DNA of 6,288 nt, taken from assembly GCA_900772575.1 (NCBI GenBank), contig CAAHEN010000157.1, positions 1 to 6,288 of the forward strand, in the 5' to 3' direction. The notes under the pieces were generated by a model. That model did not search any database. It was not told the DNA's origin and was given only the letters and a program-made list of their open reading frames with translations. Position numbers and translations under genes: made by a program. Position 1 is the first letter of the stretch. Every line of letters starts with the position of its first letter. This document shows positions 1 to 5,967 of the stretch, piece by piece. This DNA is from Bacteroidaceae bacterium (lineage in GTDB: Bacteria; Bacteroidota; Bacteroidia; Bacteroidales; Bacteroidaceae).

Positions 1-1201
1 AACCGCCGCCGAGACCGATGCGGTAGTTGTCGCCACCGACGACGACGACCTTGTTGCCCCTGGCCGGCGTACCCTTCAGGCAGTCGCGCTTGGTGCCGTA
101 GCCGACACCGCCGGCGAGCATGATGACCTTGTCATAACCATACTTCTCGCCGTTCTCTTGGTGCTCGAAGGTCAGGACGGAACCGGTGATGAGCGGCTGG
201 CCGAACTTGTTGCCGAAGTCTGAGGCACCGTTCGAAGCCTTGATGAGGATCTGCTCCGGCGTCTGGTAGAGCCACTGGCGCACGGGCAGGACATTCTCCC
301 ACTCACGGCCACCGTCGAGGCGCGGATAGGCCGTCATGTAGACCGCCGTTCCGGCGATGGGCCAGGAACCGACGCCGCCGCCCATACGGTCGCGGATTTC
401 ACCGCCGGTGCCGGTCGAGGCGCCGTTGAAGGGCTCCACCGTCGTCGGGAAGTTGTGTGTCTCGGCCTTCAGGGAGATGACACTCTCGATGTCGCTGACG
501 CGGAACCAGTCGCTCGTGGCGTGGTCGGCGGGTGCGAACTGCTCGACGACGGGGCCTTGTGCGAAAGCCACATTGTCCTTGTAGGCCGAGATGATGCGGT
601 GGGGGTGTTCCTGGGTGGTCTTCTTGATCAGCGCGAAGAGGGAGGAGGGCATCTCCTTGCCATCAATGATGAATGTGCCGCCGAATATCTTGTGGCGGCA
701 GTGCTCTGAGTTGATCTGCGCGAAACCGAAGACCTCAGAGTCCGTCAGTTTGCGGCCCAGCTGTGCCTCGACGCCGTGGAGATACGCAATCTCGGCGGGT
801 GAGAGCGCGAGACCTTCTTCCTCGTTGTAGGCTTCGAGGTCATCGATGGTGCGGATGGGCTCTGGCTTGATGTCGACGGTGAAGACGTCTTGGCCAAGGC
901 CGTTGTAGAGACGCTGCAGCATGGGGTCGTGATCGGCGTCGGAACCGCTGACGGGGAAGTACTCCTCGATGCGGGTGATGCCGCGCAAGTTCATGTTCTG
1001 CGTGATCTCCACGGCATTGGTGCTCCAAGGCGTAATCATTTCGCGGCGCGGCCCAACAAACCAGCCGTCGATATGGTCGGCCTGTTCGGCTGTGGCATTG
1101 CCGAAGAGCCATGAGAGTTCTCTGATTTCGTCGGCCGAGAGCTGGTGGTCGGTATGCGTGGCAATCACGCTCTCCTGCGGTGTTCTGAAGAAGATGATCA
1201 T
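1..1201 (-). CDS. purL: Phosphoribosylformylglycinamidine synthase (FGAM synthase, large PurL), N-terminal part; 3' end outside window
   Basis: PurL converts FGAR, ATP and glutamine to FGAM in the cytoplasm, the fourth step of de novo purine synthesis. I translated 400 uninterrupted codons from the ATG at 1201 to the window edge. Visible conserved blocks are NSEHCRHK (residues 164-171), KAETHNFPT (245-253), GTGGEIRD (264-271), SDFGNKFGQPL (327-337) and GGDNYRIGLGGG (389-400). They mark the N-terminal domain, the linker and the first PurM-like ATP-binding half of the large single-chain PurL, a family of about 1,200-1,300 residues. Roughly two thirds, including the C-terminal glutaminase domain, is therefore missing to the left. 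The start MIIFFRTP follows a leader of about 85 nt with no Shine-Dalgarno sequence, and no other in-frame start lies close upstream. It has its own promoter and appears separate from the sulfotransferase gene group. The identification is firm. Confidence 0.97.
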   Translation of the reverse strand, partial: MIIFFRTPQESVIATHTDHQLSADEIRELSWLFGNATAEQADHIDGWFVGPRREMITPWSTNAVEITQNMNLRGITRIEEYFPVSGSDADHDPMLQRLYNGLGQDVFTVDIKPEPIRTIDDLEAYNEEEGLALSPAEIAYLHGVEAQLGRKLTDSEVFGFAQINSEHCRHKIFGGTFIIDGKEMPSSLFALIKKTTQEHPHRIISAYKDNVAFAQGPVVEQFAPADHATSDWFRVSDIESVISLKAETHNFPTTVEPFNGASTGTGGEIRDRMGGGVGSWPIAGTAVYMTAYPRLDGGREWENVLPVRQWLYQTPEQILIKASNGASDFGNKFGQPLITGSVLTFEHQENGEKYGYDKVIMLAGGVGYGTKRDCLKGTPARGNKVVVVGGDNYRIGLGGG

Positions 1202-1247
1202 ATTGTTGTAGTCCGTGAGTGGTATTTTTTGAATATACGGAAGATGG

Positions 1248-1275
1248 GCCGCCACAGCGCTTTGTGGACGCCGGC
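1248..1275 (-). repeat. Inverted repeat (possible hairpin) in the purL 5' leader
   Basis: Within the predicted purL leader, CCACA and TGTGG pair around a 6-nt loop (1252-1267). GCCG and CGGC extend the stem across a 4-nt one-sided bulge (1248-1251 with 1272-1275). No U-run follows, so it does not look like an intrinsic terminator. It does not match any riboswitch I know. It could affect leader stability or translation, but a stem of this size can arise by chance in GC-rich DNA. Confidence 0.3.
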
Positions 1276-1291
1276 AGCCGCGTTGGCACTG

Positions 1292-1322
1292 CAAAGTTAC
1301 GCCTCAGGCGCGGATGGGCAAA
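1292..1322 (-). promoter_or_regulatory. Bacteroidota-type promoter of purL (-33 TTTG, 19-nt spacer, -7 TAACTTTG)
   Basis: Read on the minus strand, TTTG (1322-1319) is followed by exactly 19 nt and then TAACTTTG (1299-1292). This matches the -33/-7 consensus TTTG and TAnnTTTG used by the primary sigma factor of Bacteroides and relatives. Transcription would start near 1285, giving a purL leader of about 85 nt. It sits in the intergenic gap between the GNAT gene and purL, as expected for the first gene of a new unit. I saw no second TAnnTTTG on the minus strand of the window. The spacer contains the interrupted palindrome GCCT-G-AGGC immediately before the -7 box, a possible operator but short enough to be chance. 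Confidence 0.8.
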
Positions 1323-1369
1323 GCGAATGCCGCCTTTTCTGCCGGCCGGGGCCTCAGACTGTCACGGCT

Positions 1370-1867
1370 TTACAAATCGAGGGCCATGATGTAGTCGTTC
1401 ATGAAGTAGCCATTGCCGATGTCGAAGTCGCCCTGGCGGTCGCGGCGCATCCCCATGTGCTCGTAGAAGCTGAGGGCGCGGTTGTGGCGGTTGACGTTGA
1501 GCTCCATGCGCTCTGCGCCCGGCTGTGCGCCGCGGGCCTCGGCAACGGCGCGCTCGAAGAGACGGCGCCCCAGCCCGGTGCCCTGTGCGGCAGGCAGGAC
1601 ATAGAGTTTCTCAAGATGGAAGCAGGCGGCACTCTCGCGGCGCAGCGAGACGTAACCCGCCGGGTGGCCGTCGACCTCGCCGACAAAGAAACGGTGGCCC
1701 TGTCGCATCTGCTGCCGCAGGCTCTCGGCGCTGTACATCCAGTCCATCATGAACGCGATCTGTCCGGCACTGATGATGTCGCGGTAGGTGGCGGGGAACG
1801 TTTCGAGCGCCAAACGGTGGATCAGCGGGATGTCAGCCGCCGTGGCCTCGCGTATGCTGACGGTCAT
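1370..1867 (-). CDS. GNAT-family N-acetyltransferase, PaiA-like
   Basis: This is a 165-residue cytoplasmic acyltransferase of the GNAT fold, predicted to move acetyl from acetyl-CoA to an amine. The acetyl-CoA pyrophosphate-binding motif A is clear: LEKLYVLP leads into QGTGLGRR (residues 95-102). Motif B follows as NVNRHNRALSFYEHMGM (124-140), where Tyr135 is the usual candidate general acid. The N-terminus (IREATAADIPLIHRLALETF) and the end (YFMNDYIMALDL) resemble the PaiA polyamine acetyltransferase group, but the substrate cannot be deduced. Length is normal for a single GNAT domain. Its ATG lies 6 bases after the sulfotransferase stop, so the two are almost certainly co-transcribed and perhaps translationally coupled. 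The stop is TAA, and I see no convincing terminator before the purL promoter. Confidence 0.9.
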   Translation of the reverse strand: MTVSIREATAADIPLIHRLALETFPATYRDIISAGQIAFMMDWMYSAESLRQQMRQGHRFFVGEVDGHPAGYVSLRRESAACFHLEKLYVLPAAQGTGLGRRLFERAVAEARGAQPGAERMELNVNRHNRALSFYEHMGMRRDRQGDFDIGNGYFMNDYIMALDL

Positions 1868-1873
1868 GGGGTG

Positions 1874-2980
1874 CTAGATTTTATAGCCCCATTGGTCGAG
1901 GGCGAACTGCCAATTGGCCTCGACGAGGTCGCGGGTACGCTGGGCATACTGGTACTTGTTTTTCTTATACCCCTTCTTCGAGCCGACATACTGCTCTATG
2001 GCCATGCGGCTCTCAGCCCAACCGGGGAGCGACAGCGTCTCGTAGATTTGCTGCGTCATGCCGAGCGCGTCGGCCTCGAAGTCCTCGAAGCGCACCTCGA
2101 TGAGGTTGCCTGCCGGGATGCAGGCCTTGTCGGCCTCATACTTGTGGTAGAGCTTGGCGTAGATGCCCAGGATGTTGCGCTCTATCTGCTCGTCTGAAAA
2201 TTCCTCCAACTTGAGCGGCTGGATGGTGTTGGTGAAGAATGAGCGTGTCGACTCGAACACCGTGTAGGGGTTGCGCATGAGGTAGATGAACTTGGCGTCA
2301 GGGAACATCTTGACCAGTTCGCGGACACGCCCGGTGTGGGGCGGATTTTTGGAAAGGAACTGTGTGCCGCCGGTGTTCCAGAGCGAAATCTTGATGAGCT
2401 TGGTGAAGGTCTCCTCCCAGACGCGCAGCTCCTCGGGCGTGATGTCGTTGAAGAGCATGAAGCGGTCGCAGTACTCTTGCTGGTATTTGGGGAAGAACCA
2501 GAAGTTGTAGTACGTGTAGGGGCACATGTTGGCCAAGGCGAACTCTTCTTCCTGCGGCAGGTCGACGGCGAGCTCCATGTTGTCGGTCGGCCGATGGTCG
2601 GGCATGAGCCACGACATGTTCTTCTTGAAGAACGGCTGGCCGAACATCATCAGGTGCGGAAAGACGGTCTGGTAGGTGGTGTTATAGCCGAAGTGCTTGT
2701 CGCAGGAGAGCACGTTGTGGACGAACGTAGTGCCCGAACGCCAGTGGCCCAGAATGAAGACGGGCGCGTGTTCGAGCGGCTTGTCGGCAAGGCGCTTGCG
2801 GTAGCGGCGCTCCTGAATCGGCGCCAGGGTGGAGAGCAGGCGGCAGACGGCTTTCGTCAGACGGTACTTGCCGCGCCATGCCGGATCCACCTCACGACCG
2901 TTGGTGAGTGCCTTGAAGGTTTTCCAGTCGGCGCCGACGAGCGTATTGATGGGGAGTTTGTTGAATTCGAGTAGTCCCAT
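1874..2980 (-). CDS. PAPS-dependent sulfotransferase (Sulfotransfer_3-like)
   Basis: A 368-residue cytoplasmic enzyme predicted to transfer sulfate from PAPS to a hydroxyl or amine. The 5'-phosphosulfate loop is FILGHWRSGTTF (residues 75-86). The 3'-phosphate site is RNPYTVFESTRS (236-247), with Arg236 and Ser244 spaced eight apart as in classic sulfotransferases. The acidic LPQEEEFAL stretch (141-149) is a likely catalytic-base region, and the lysine-rich GSKKGYKKNK (333-342) resembles the C-terminal PAPS-binding segment. No signal peptide or membrane helix is seen. I chose the ATG at 2980 (MGLLEFNKLP); the frame stays open to 3259 but would overlap the fucosidase 3' end with low-complexity sequence. 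The acceptor is unknown. The family includes the Bacteroides thetaiotaomicron steroid sulfotransferase BT_0416, which this resembles from memory. CysC, two genes upstream, would supply PAPS. Confidence 0.93.
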   Translation of the reverse strand: MGLLEFNKLPINTLVGADWKTFKALTNGREVDPAWRGKYRLTKAVCRLLSTLAPIQERRYRKRLADKPLEHAPVFILGHWRSGTTFVHNVLSCDKHFGYNTTYQTVFPHLMMFGQPFFKKNMSWLMPDHRPTDNMELAVDLPQEEEFALANMCPYTYYNFWFFPKYQQEYCDRFMLFNDITPEELRVWEETFTKLIKISLWNTGGTQFLSKNPPHTGRVRELVKMFPDAKFIYLMRNPYTVFESTRSFFTNTIQPLKLEEFSDEQIERNILGIYAKLYHKYEADKACIPAGNLIEVRFEDFEADALGMTQQIYETLSLPGWAESRMAIEQYVGSKKGYKKNKYQYAQRTRDLVEANWQFALDQWGYKI

Positions 2981-3080
2981 GGAGCTGATAGATGATATTA
3001 TATGGTGCGGCAGCCTTGGCGGTGCCGCAGTGATTGTCGTTCGGTGGGGAATGTGAATGTGGTGGCCGTTGGCCTGCCGG
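2981..3080 (-). other. 100-base intergenic leader ahead of the sulfotransferase
   Basis: This is the longest gap inside the probable operon. On the minus strand it starts CA-rich, then has a GCGGCA/TGCCGC inverted repeat (3028-3007), then an AT-rich stretch with TATAAT about 17 nt before the ATG. It contains no TTTG or TAnnTTTG box, so no Bacteroidota promoter is visible. The hairpin is not followed by a U-run and is unlikely to be an intrinsic terminator. It could be a processing or attenuation site that sets sulfotransferase output relative to the fucosidase, but that is speculation. Confidence 0.35.
3007..3028 (-). repeat. Inverted repeat GCGGCA/TGCCGC in the fucosidase-sulfotransferase gap
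   Basis: Six perfectly complementary bases (3007-3012 and 3023-3028) enclose a 10-nt loop. Inside the loop GCC and GGC can also face each other. The sequence after it in the direction of transcription is AT-rich but not a T-run. Confidence 0.35.
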
Positions 3081-5294
3081 TCAGAAGAAGTCCAGTTCGG
3101 CAATGGCGGCCACACCGGCGTCGGCGGCGATGCGCACTGGCACGATTCTGACGTAACGGGCCTTGGCTGTCTTGGCAAAGTCGTGGAACCGGCGCGTGGG
3201 GTCATTGACGAGGTTGCCAAACTCGAAGTCAGCGGCCCGCTTCCACTTCTTCCCGTCACGGCTCACCATGACGGTGCCGCGCTCTATCATGCCGCGGCCA
3301 CCATGCTGCGGCGGCGTGTAGGCGAAGCCCTTCAGCGCGTATTCACGGCCCAGATCGACGGTCAGTTCCTGTCCTTTGCCGGGCACAGAGCACCAGTACG
3401 TGTCCGGATGCTCGTCGATGGCGGCTGTGGCGGCGTGCCCCTCAGCCTCACTCCCGGCACTGGCAATCTGCCAGTCCTGTTTGATGAGGCCATAGCGCAC
3501 GGCCAGCACGGGCCCTTGCTCGTCGCCCAGACGGGCGACGGCTTTCAGTTCGGCGTTGCCAACGCGGACAGGACCGTCGTAGGGCCGCGCATCGGCACCC
3601 GGTACCGTGCCGTCGGTGGTGTAGTAGATTTTATAGCCCGCGCTCAGGTTGGCGGCGGGATCCTCGCCGCTGGACTTCCAGCCGAAGCGTTGTGCCGCCG
3701 GGGCGATGCTGACGCGGCCGTCACGCGTACGGACGGCACTCAGGCGCGGCGGGTGGGCGGCATAGCGGTGGGCCGCCACGCCCGCTATCTGCGGCGCGGC
3801 GCGCCAGGCAAGAAAGCGCACGCGGAATTTTCCGGTCGTCACGTCGGGGAAGCGGAGAATGCGCTTATAGCCGATGTTGGTCGCCCGAGCCACCTCCTGC
3901 CACGCACTGCCGGTCCAGACGTCGAGGGCATGGGTCTCAACGCGCTCGCCACTCGTGCCAACGGCTTCCTGAATCACAAAGCGGTTAGCGGTGACGGGCT
4001 GCGTCAATGTGATGACGAGCTCTGGCCGCAGCGTGTCAATGCCGACAGCCGTAGCGAGATCGGCGTCGAGCAACGCCCCCGGCGCATCGGCACCACCGAG
4101 CAGGTTGCCGCCATAGGTGTCGCGGACGCGGCGCCCCGTCTCTTCGAGGGTGGCCACGTCGGCCGGTGAGAAGCGCCCCTCGCGGTTGGGCGGTATGTTG
4201 AGCAGGAAGATGGAGTTGCCCCCGACGGCCCGTTCATAGATGTCGAACACGTCGTCGGCACTCCGCACCTGTTGCCGGTCATCGTCGCGGTAGAACCACC
4301 CCTCACGGATAGAGGTGTTGGTCTCGGCGGGCTGGTAGTGGAGATAGGCCGCCTTGTAGAGTTGCTCGCGGCTACCGAGGTCGGTGGCCGTCATATCGGC
4401 AAAGATGGTCATCGTGTCGGGGTCGGCGGCATAGGGCACCACGTTCCACTCCGTCTGGCGTGTGCCGCCGGCCTCGTTGCCGCACCAGCGTACGTCTTCC
4501 CGGCCGAAGATGACGGCTTGCGGCGCCAAGGTGCGGATCAGCTCACGCCAAGCGGCGTAATTGTAGCGCTGGCCGCCCTTGCGCTTGGGATGGGCACCGT
4601 CGAACCACACTTCGTCGACAGGGCCATACTCGGTCAGCAGTTCGAAGAGCTGGTTGAGAAAATACTCGTTGTAGTCGTCCACGACGAAGCTGAAGCGCCG
4701 CTTGTCCGCAAAGGGGCGGCCGGGCACTTCGCGGGGCACTGTGCGCCGGGTGTAGGCGCTCAGGTTGCCGTAGAGCCCATCGGGATGCTCTATCTGGTAG
4801 AGGTCGGCCGGTGAGAGGTATATGCCCAGTTTGAGGCCATACTTCCGGCACGAGGCCGCGAGGTCGCGCAGCACATCACCCTGCCCGTCGCGAAAACCTG
4901 TCGACATGATGCCATGGCGCGTGTAGCGGCTCTGCCAGAGCACGAACCCGTCATGGTGCTTGGCGGTGAAGATCACCTTCTTCATGCCGGCTGCCTTGAT
5001 GGCGGCGCACCATTGGTCGGTGTCGAGCGCACGGAGCGCAAAGACCTTGGGATCTTCCTTGCCGTTGCCCCATTCCCTGCGGGTGAAGGTGTTCGGCCCG
5101 AAGTGTATGAAGGCGATAAACTCGTCCTGCATGGCCGCCAACTGATTGGGTGTCGGGACGACGCGCACCGCCTTCCCGATGATGGCGGCGTGCGTGTCGG
5201 TGGGCAGTATCTGTATGGTGTTGCAGACGGTGTCTGTCTGTGCGGCGGCTGTCAGGGCCAGTGCCATGCCGGCGGCAAGGAGGGGATGCTTCAT
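3081..5294 (-). CDS. Secreted GH29 alpha-L-fucosidase with C-terminal carbohydrate-binding-type domains
   Basis: A 737-residue exo-glycosidase predicted to release L-fucose from glycans in the periplasm or at the cell surface. Residues 1-19 form a signal peptide (KHP, then a hydrophobic stretch to AAA) without a lipobox cysteine. The catalytic barrel spans about 45-385: HFG (64-66), the substrate-pocket motif AKHHDGF (111-117), and VDEVWFDGA (226-234) with the nucleophile Asp232. Glu274 in WCGNEAG is the likely acid/base, 42 residues further on, as expected for the GH29-B (alpha-1,3/1,4-preferring) branch. Then follow a discoidin-like beta-sandwich (about 395-500), a chitobiase C-terminal/Fn3-like module (YKIYYTTDGTVPG, 554-566) and an F5/8 type C (CBM32-like) domain (608-737). 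The frame is intact. The gene starts 33 bases after cysC with a CA-rich leader and no promoter seen. Linkage preference is inferred. Confidence 0.94.
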   Translation of the reverse strand: MKHPLLAAGMALALTAAAQTDTVCNTIQILPTDTHAAIIGKAVRVVPTPNQLAAMQDEFIAFIHFGPNTFTRREWGNGKEDPKVFALRALDTDQWCAAIKAAGMKKVIFTAKHHDGFVLWQSRYTRHGIMSTGFRDGQGDVLRDLAASCRKYGLKLGIYLSPADLYQIEHPDGLYGNLSAYTRRTVPREVPGRPFADKRRFSFVVDDYNEYFLNQLFELLTEYGPVDEVWFDGAHPKRKGGQRYNYAAWRELIRTLAPQAVIFGREDVRWCGNEAGGTRQTEWNVVPYAADPDTMTIFADMTATDLGSREQLYKAAYLHYQPAETNTSIREGWFYRDDDRQQVRSADDVFDIYERAVGGNSIFLLNIPPNREGRFSPADVATLEETGRRVRDTYGGNLLGGADAPGALLDADLATAVGIDTLRPELVITLTQPVTANRFVIQEAVGTSGERVETHALDVWTGSAWQEVARATNIGYKRILRFPDVTTGKFRVRFLAWRAAPQIAGVAAHRYAAHPPRLSAVRTRDGRVSIAPAAQRFGWKSSGEDPAANLSAGYKIYYTTDGTVPGADARPYDGPVRVGNAELKAVARLGDEQGPVLAVRYGLIKQDWQIASAGSEAEGHAATAAIDEHPDTYWCSVPGKGQELTVDLGREYALKGFAYTPPQHGGRGMIERGTVMVSRDGKKWKRAADFEFGNLVNDPTRRFHDFAKTAKARYVRIVPVRIAADAGVAAIAELDFF

Positions 5295-5327
5295 GTGCGG
5301 TGTCTGTAGGTGGGTGTGGACTGGGCA

Positions 5328-5939
5328 TCAGCGCGCCTTGTCGCCGTCGATGCCCAGCAGGGCAAGCAGTTGCCCGACGCTCTCTTCGAGCGACAGGCGC
5401 GACGTGTCGAGCGTCAGGGTGGGGTCTGACGGTGCCTCGAAGGGGGCCGAGACACCGGTGAAGTGCCTCACCTCGCCACGGCGAGCCCTGGCGTAGAGGC
5501 CTTTGACGTCACGCGCCTCGCAGACGGCCAGCGGTGTCGAGATGTAGATCTCCTTGAAGTCGGCCGGCCCGATGATGTCACGGGCCAGGTTGCGCAGTTC
5601 CTCCGTCGGACTGATGAAGGCGGCGATGGTGATGATGCCGGTGTCGACGAAGAGCTTGGCCACCTCGGCGATGCGGCGGATATTCTCGCGGCGGTCGTCG
5701 GCGGTGAAACCCAGGTTGGCGTTGATGCCCGAGCGGATATTGTCGCCGTCGAGGATGCGGCAGAGGTAGCCGCGGCGCTGCAGCTCACGCTCCAAGGCAA
5801 TGGCGATGGTGCTCTTGCCCGACCCGCTGAGACCGGTCAGCCACAGCATGGCGCCGCGCTGCCCTATCAGGGCCTCCTTGTCAGCGCGTGTGAGCATGCG
5901 GTCGGCGGTAGGGAAGATGTTGTTGGCGTTGTGTTCCAT
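5328..5939 (-). CDS. cysC: Adenylyl-sulfate (APS) kinase
   Basis: CysC phosphorylates adenylyl sulfate with ATP to make PAPS, the donor for sulfotransferases and, in some bacteria, an intermediate of sulfate reduction. The 203-residue protein has the P-loop GLSGSGKS (36-43), LDGDNIRSG (63-71) for APS binding, the ENIRRIAEVAKLF helix (85-97), Ser110 in AAFISP at the position phosphorylated in E. coli CysC, KGLYARAR (146-153) and the lid region FTGVSAPFEAP (160-170). All catalytic landmarks are present and the length is normal for a stand-alone kinase with no CysN fusion. I chose the ATG at 5939 (MEHNANNIFP). An ATG at 5948 adds three residues and is equally possible, whereas 5999 would overlap the NfeD-like gene. 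The partner genes cysD and cysN are not adjacent here. A fucosidase and then a sulfotransferase follow, suggesting a dedicated PAPS supply. Confidence 0.96.
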   Translation of the reverse strand: MEHNANNIFPTADRMLTRADKEALIGQRGAMLWLTGLSGSGKSTIAIALERELQRRGYLCRILDGDNIRSGINANLGFTADDRRENIRRIAEVAKLFVDTGIITIAAFISPTEELRNLARDIIGPADFKEIYISTPLAVCEARDVKGLYARARRGEVRHFTGVSAPFEAPSDPTLTLDTSRLSLEESVGQLLALLGIDGDKAR

Positions 5940-5967
5940 TGATGACATGTGAATATGGGGTGGGGAG

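Larger units (their letters stand above)
1202..1369. other. 168-base intergenic region between the GNAT gene and purL
   Basis: It holds the purL promoter and leader described separately. The stretch between the GNAT stop and the -33 box (1323-1369) contains an 8-bp palindrome CCGGCCGG (1342-1349) and one copy of GCCTCAG (1351-1357); a second copy lies in the promoter spacer (1301-1307). I found no hairpin with a T-run that would qualify as an intrinsic terminator for the upstream gene group. I see no small ORF or RNA gene here. Confidence 0.5.

Noticed and set aside
840..1289. 149-codon minus-strand frame overlapping the purL start.
   Set aside because: It is out of frame with the well-conserved PurL sequence and is rich in Arg, His and Pro, typical of a frame shadow; its start lies in the predicted purL leader.
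1323..1369. Possible intrinsic terminator after the GNAT gene, around the CCGGCCGG palindrome.
   Set aside because: The pairing is short with almost no loop and no T-run follows in the direction of transcription.
1145..2197. 350-codon plus-strand open frame opposite the purL start, the GNAT gene and the sulfotransferase end.
   Set aside because: It crosses three real minus-strand gene regions and the purL promoter, and its product shows no recognisable family.
2336..2974. 212-codon plus-strand open frame inside the sulfotransferase gene.
   Set aside because: It is antisense to the PAPS-binding motifs and is best explained as a mirror of GC-rich codons.
2981..3259. N-terminal extension of the sulfotransferase frame to 3259, giving 461 residues.
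   Set aside because: The extra 93 residues are rich in Pro, Ser, Thr and Arg, match no domain and overlap the conserved F5/8 C end of the fucosidase in another frame. The family start fits MGLLEF at 2980.
1875..3639. A 15-base repeat TAGATTTTATAGCCC at 1875-1889 and 3625-3639.
   Set aside because: Both copies encode Gly-Tyr-Lys-Ile in unrelated proteins (the sulfotransferase end and the Fn3-like module of the fucosidase), so coincidence is the simplest explanation.
3057..4169. 370-codon plus-strand open frame opposite the fucosidase.
   Set aside because: It lies antisense to a gene with clear catalytic motifs, has no recognisable domain, and such long open frames are expected opposite GC-rich coding DNA.
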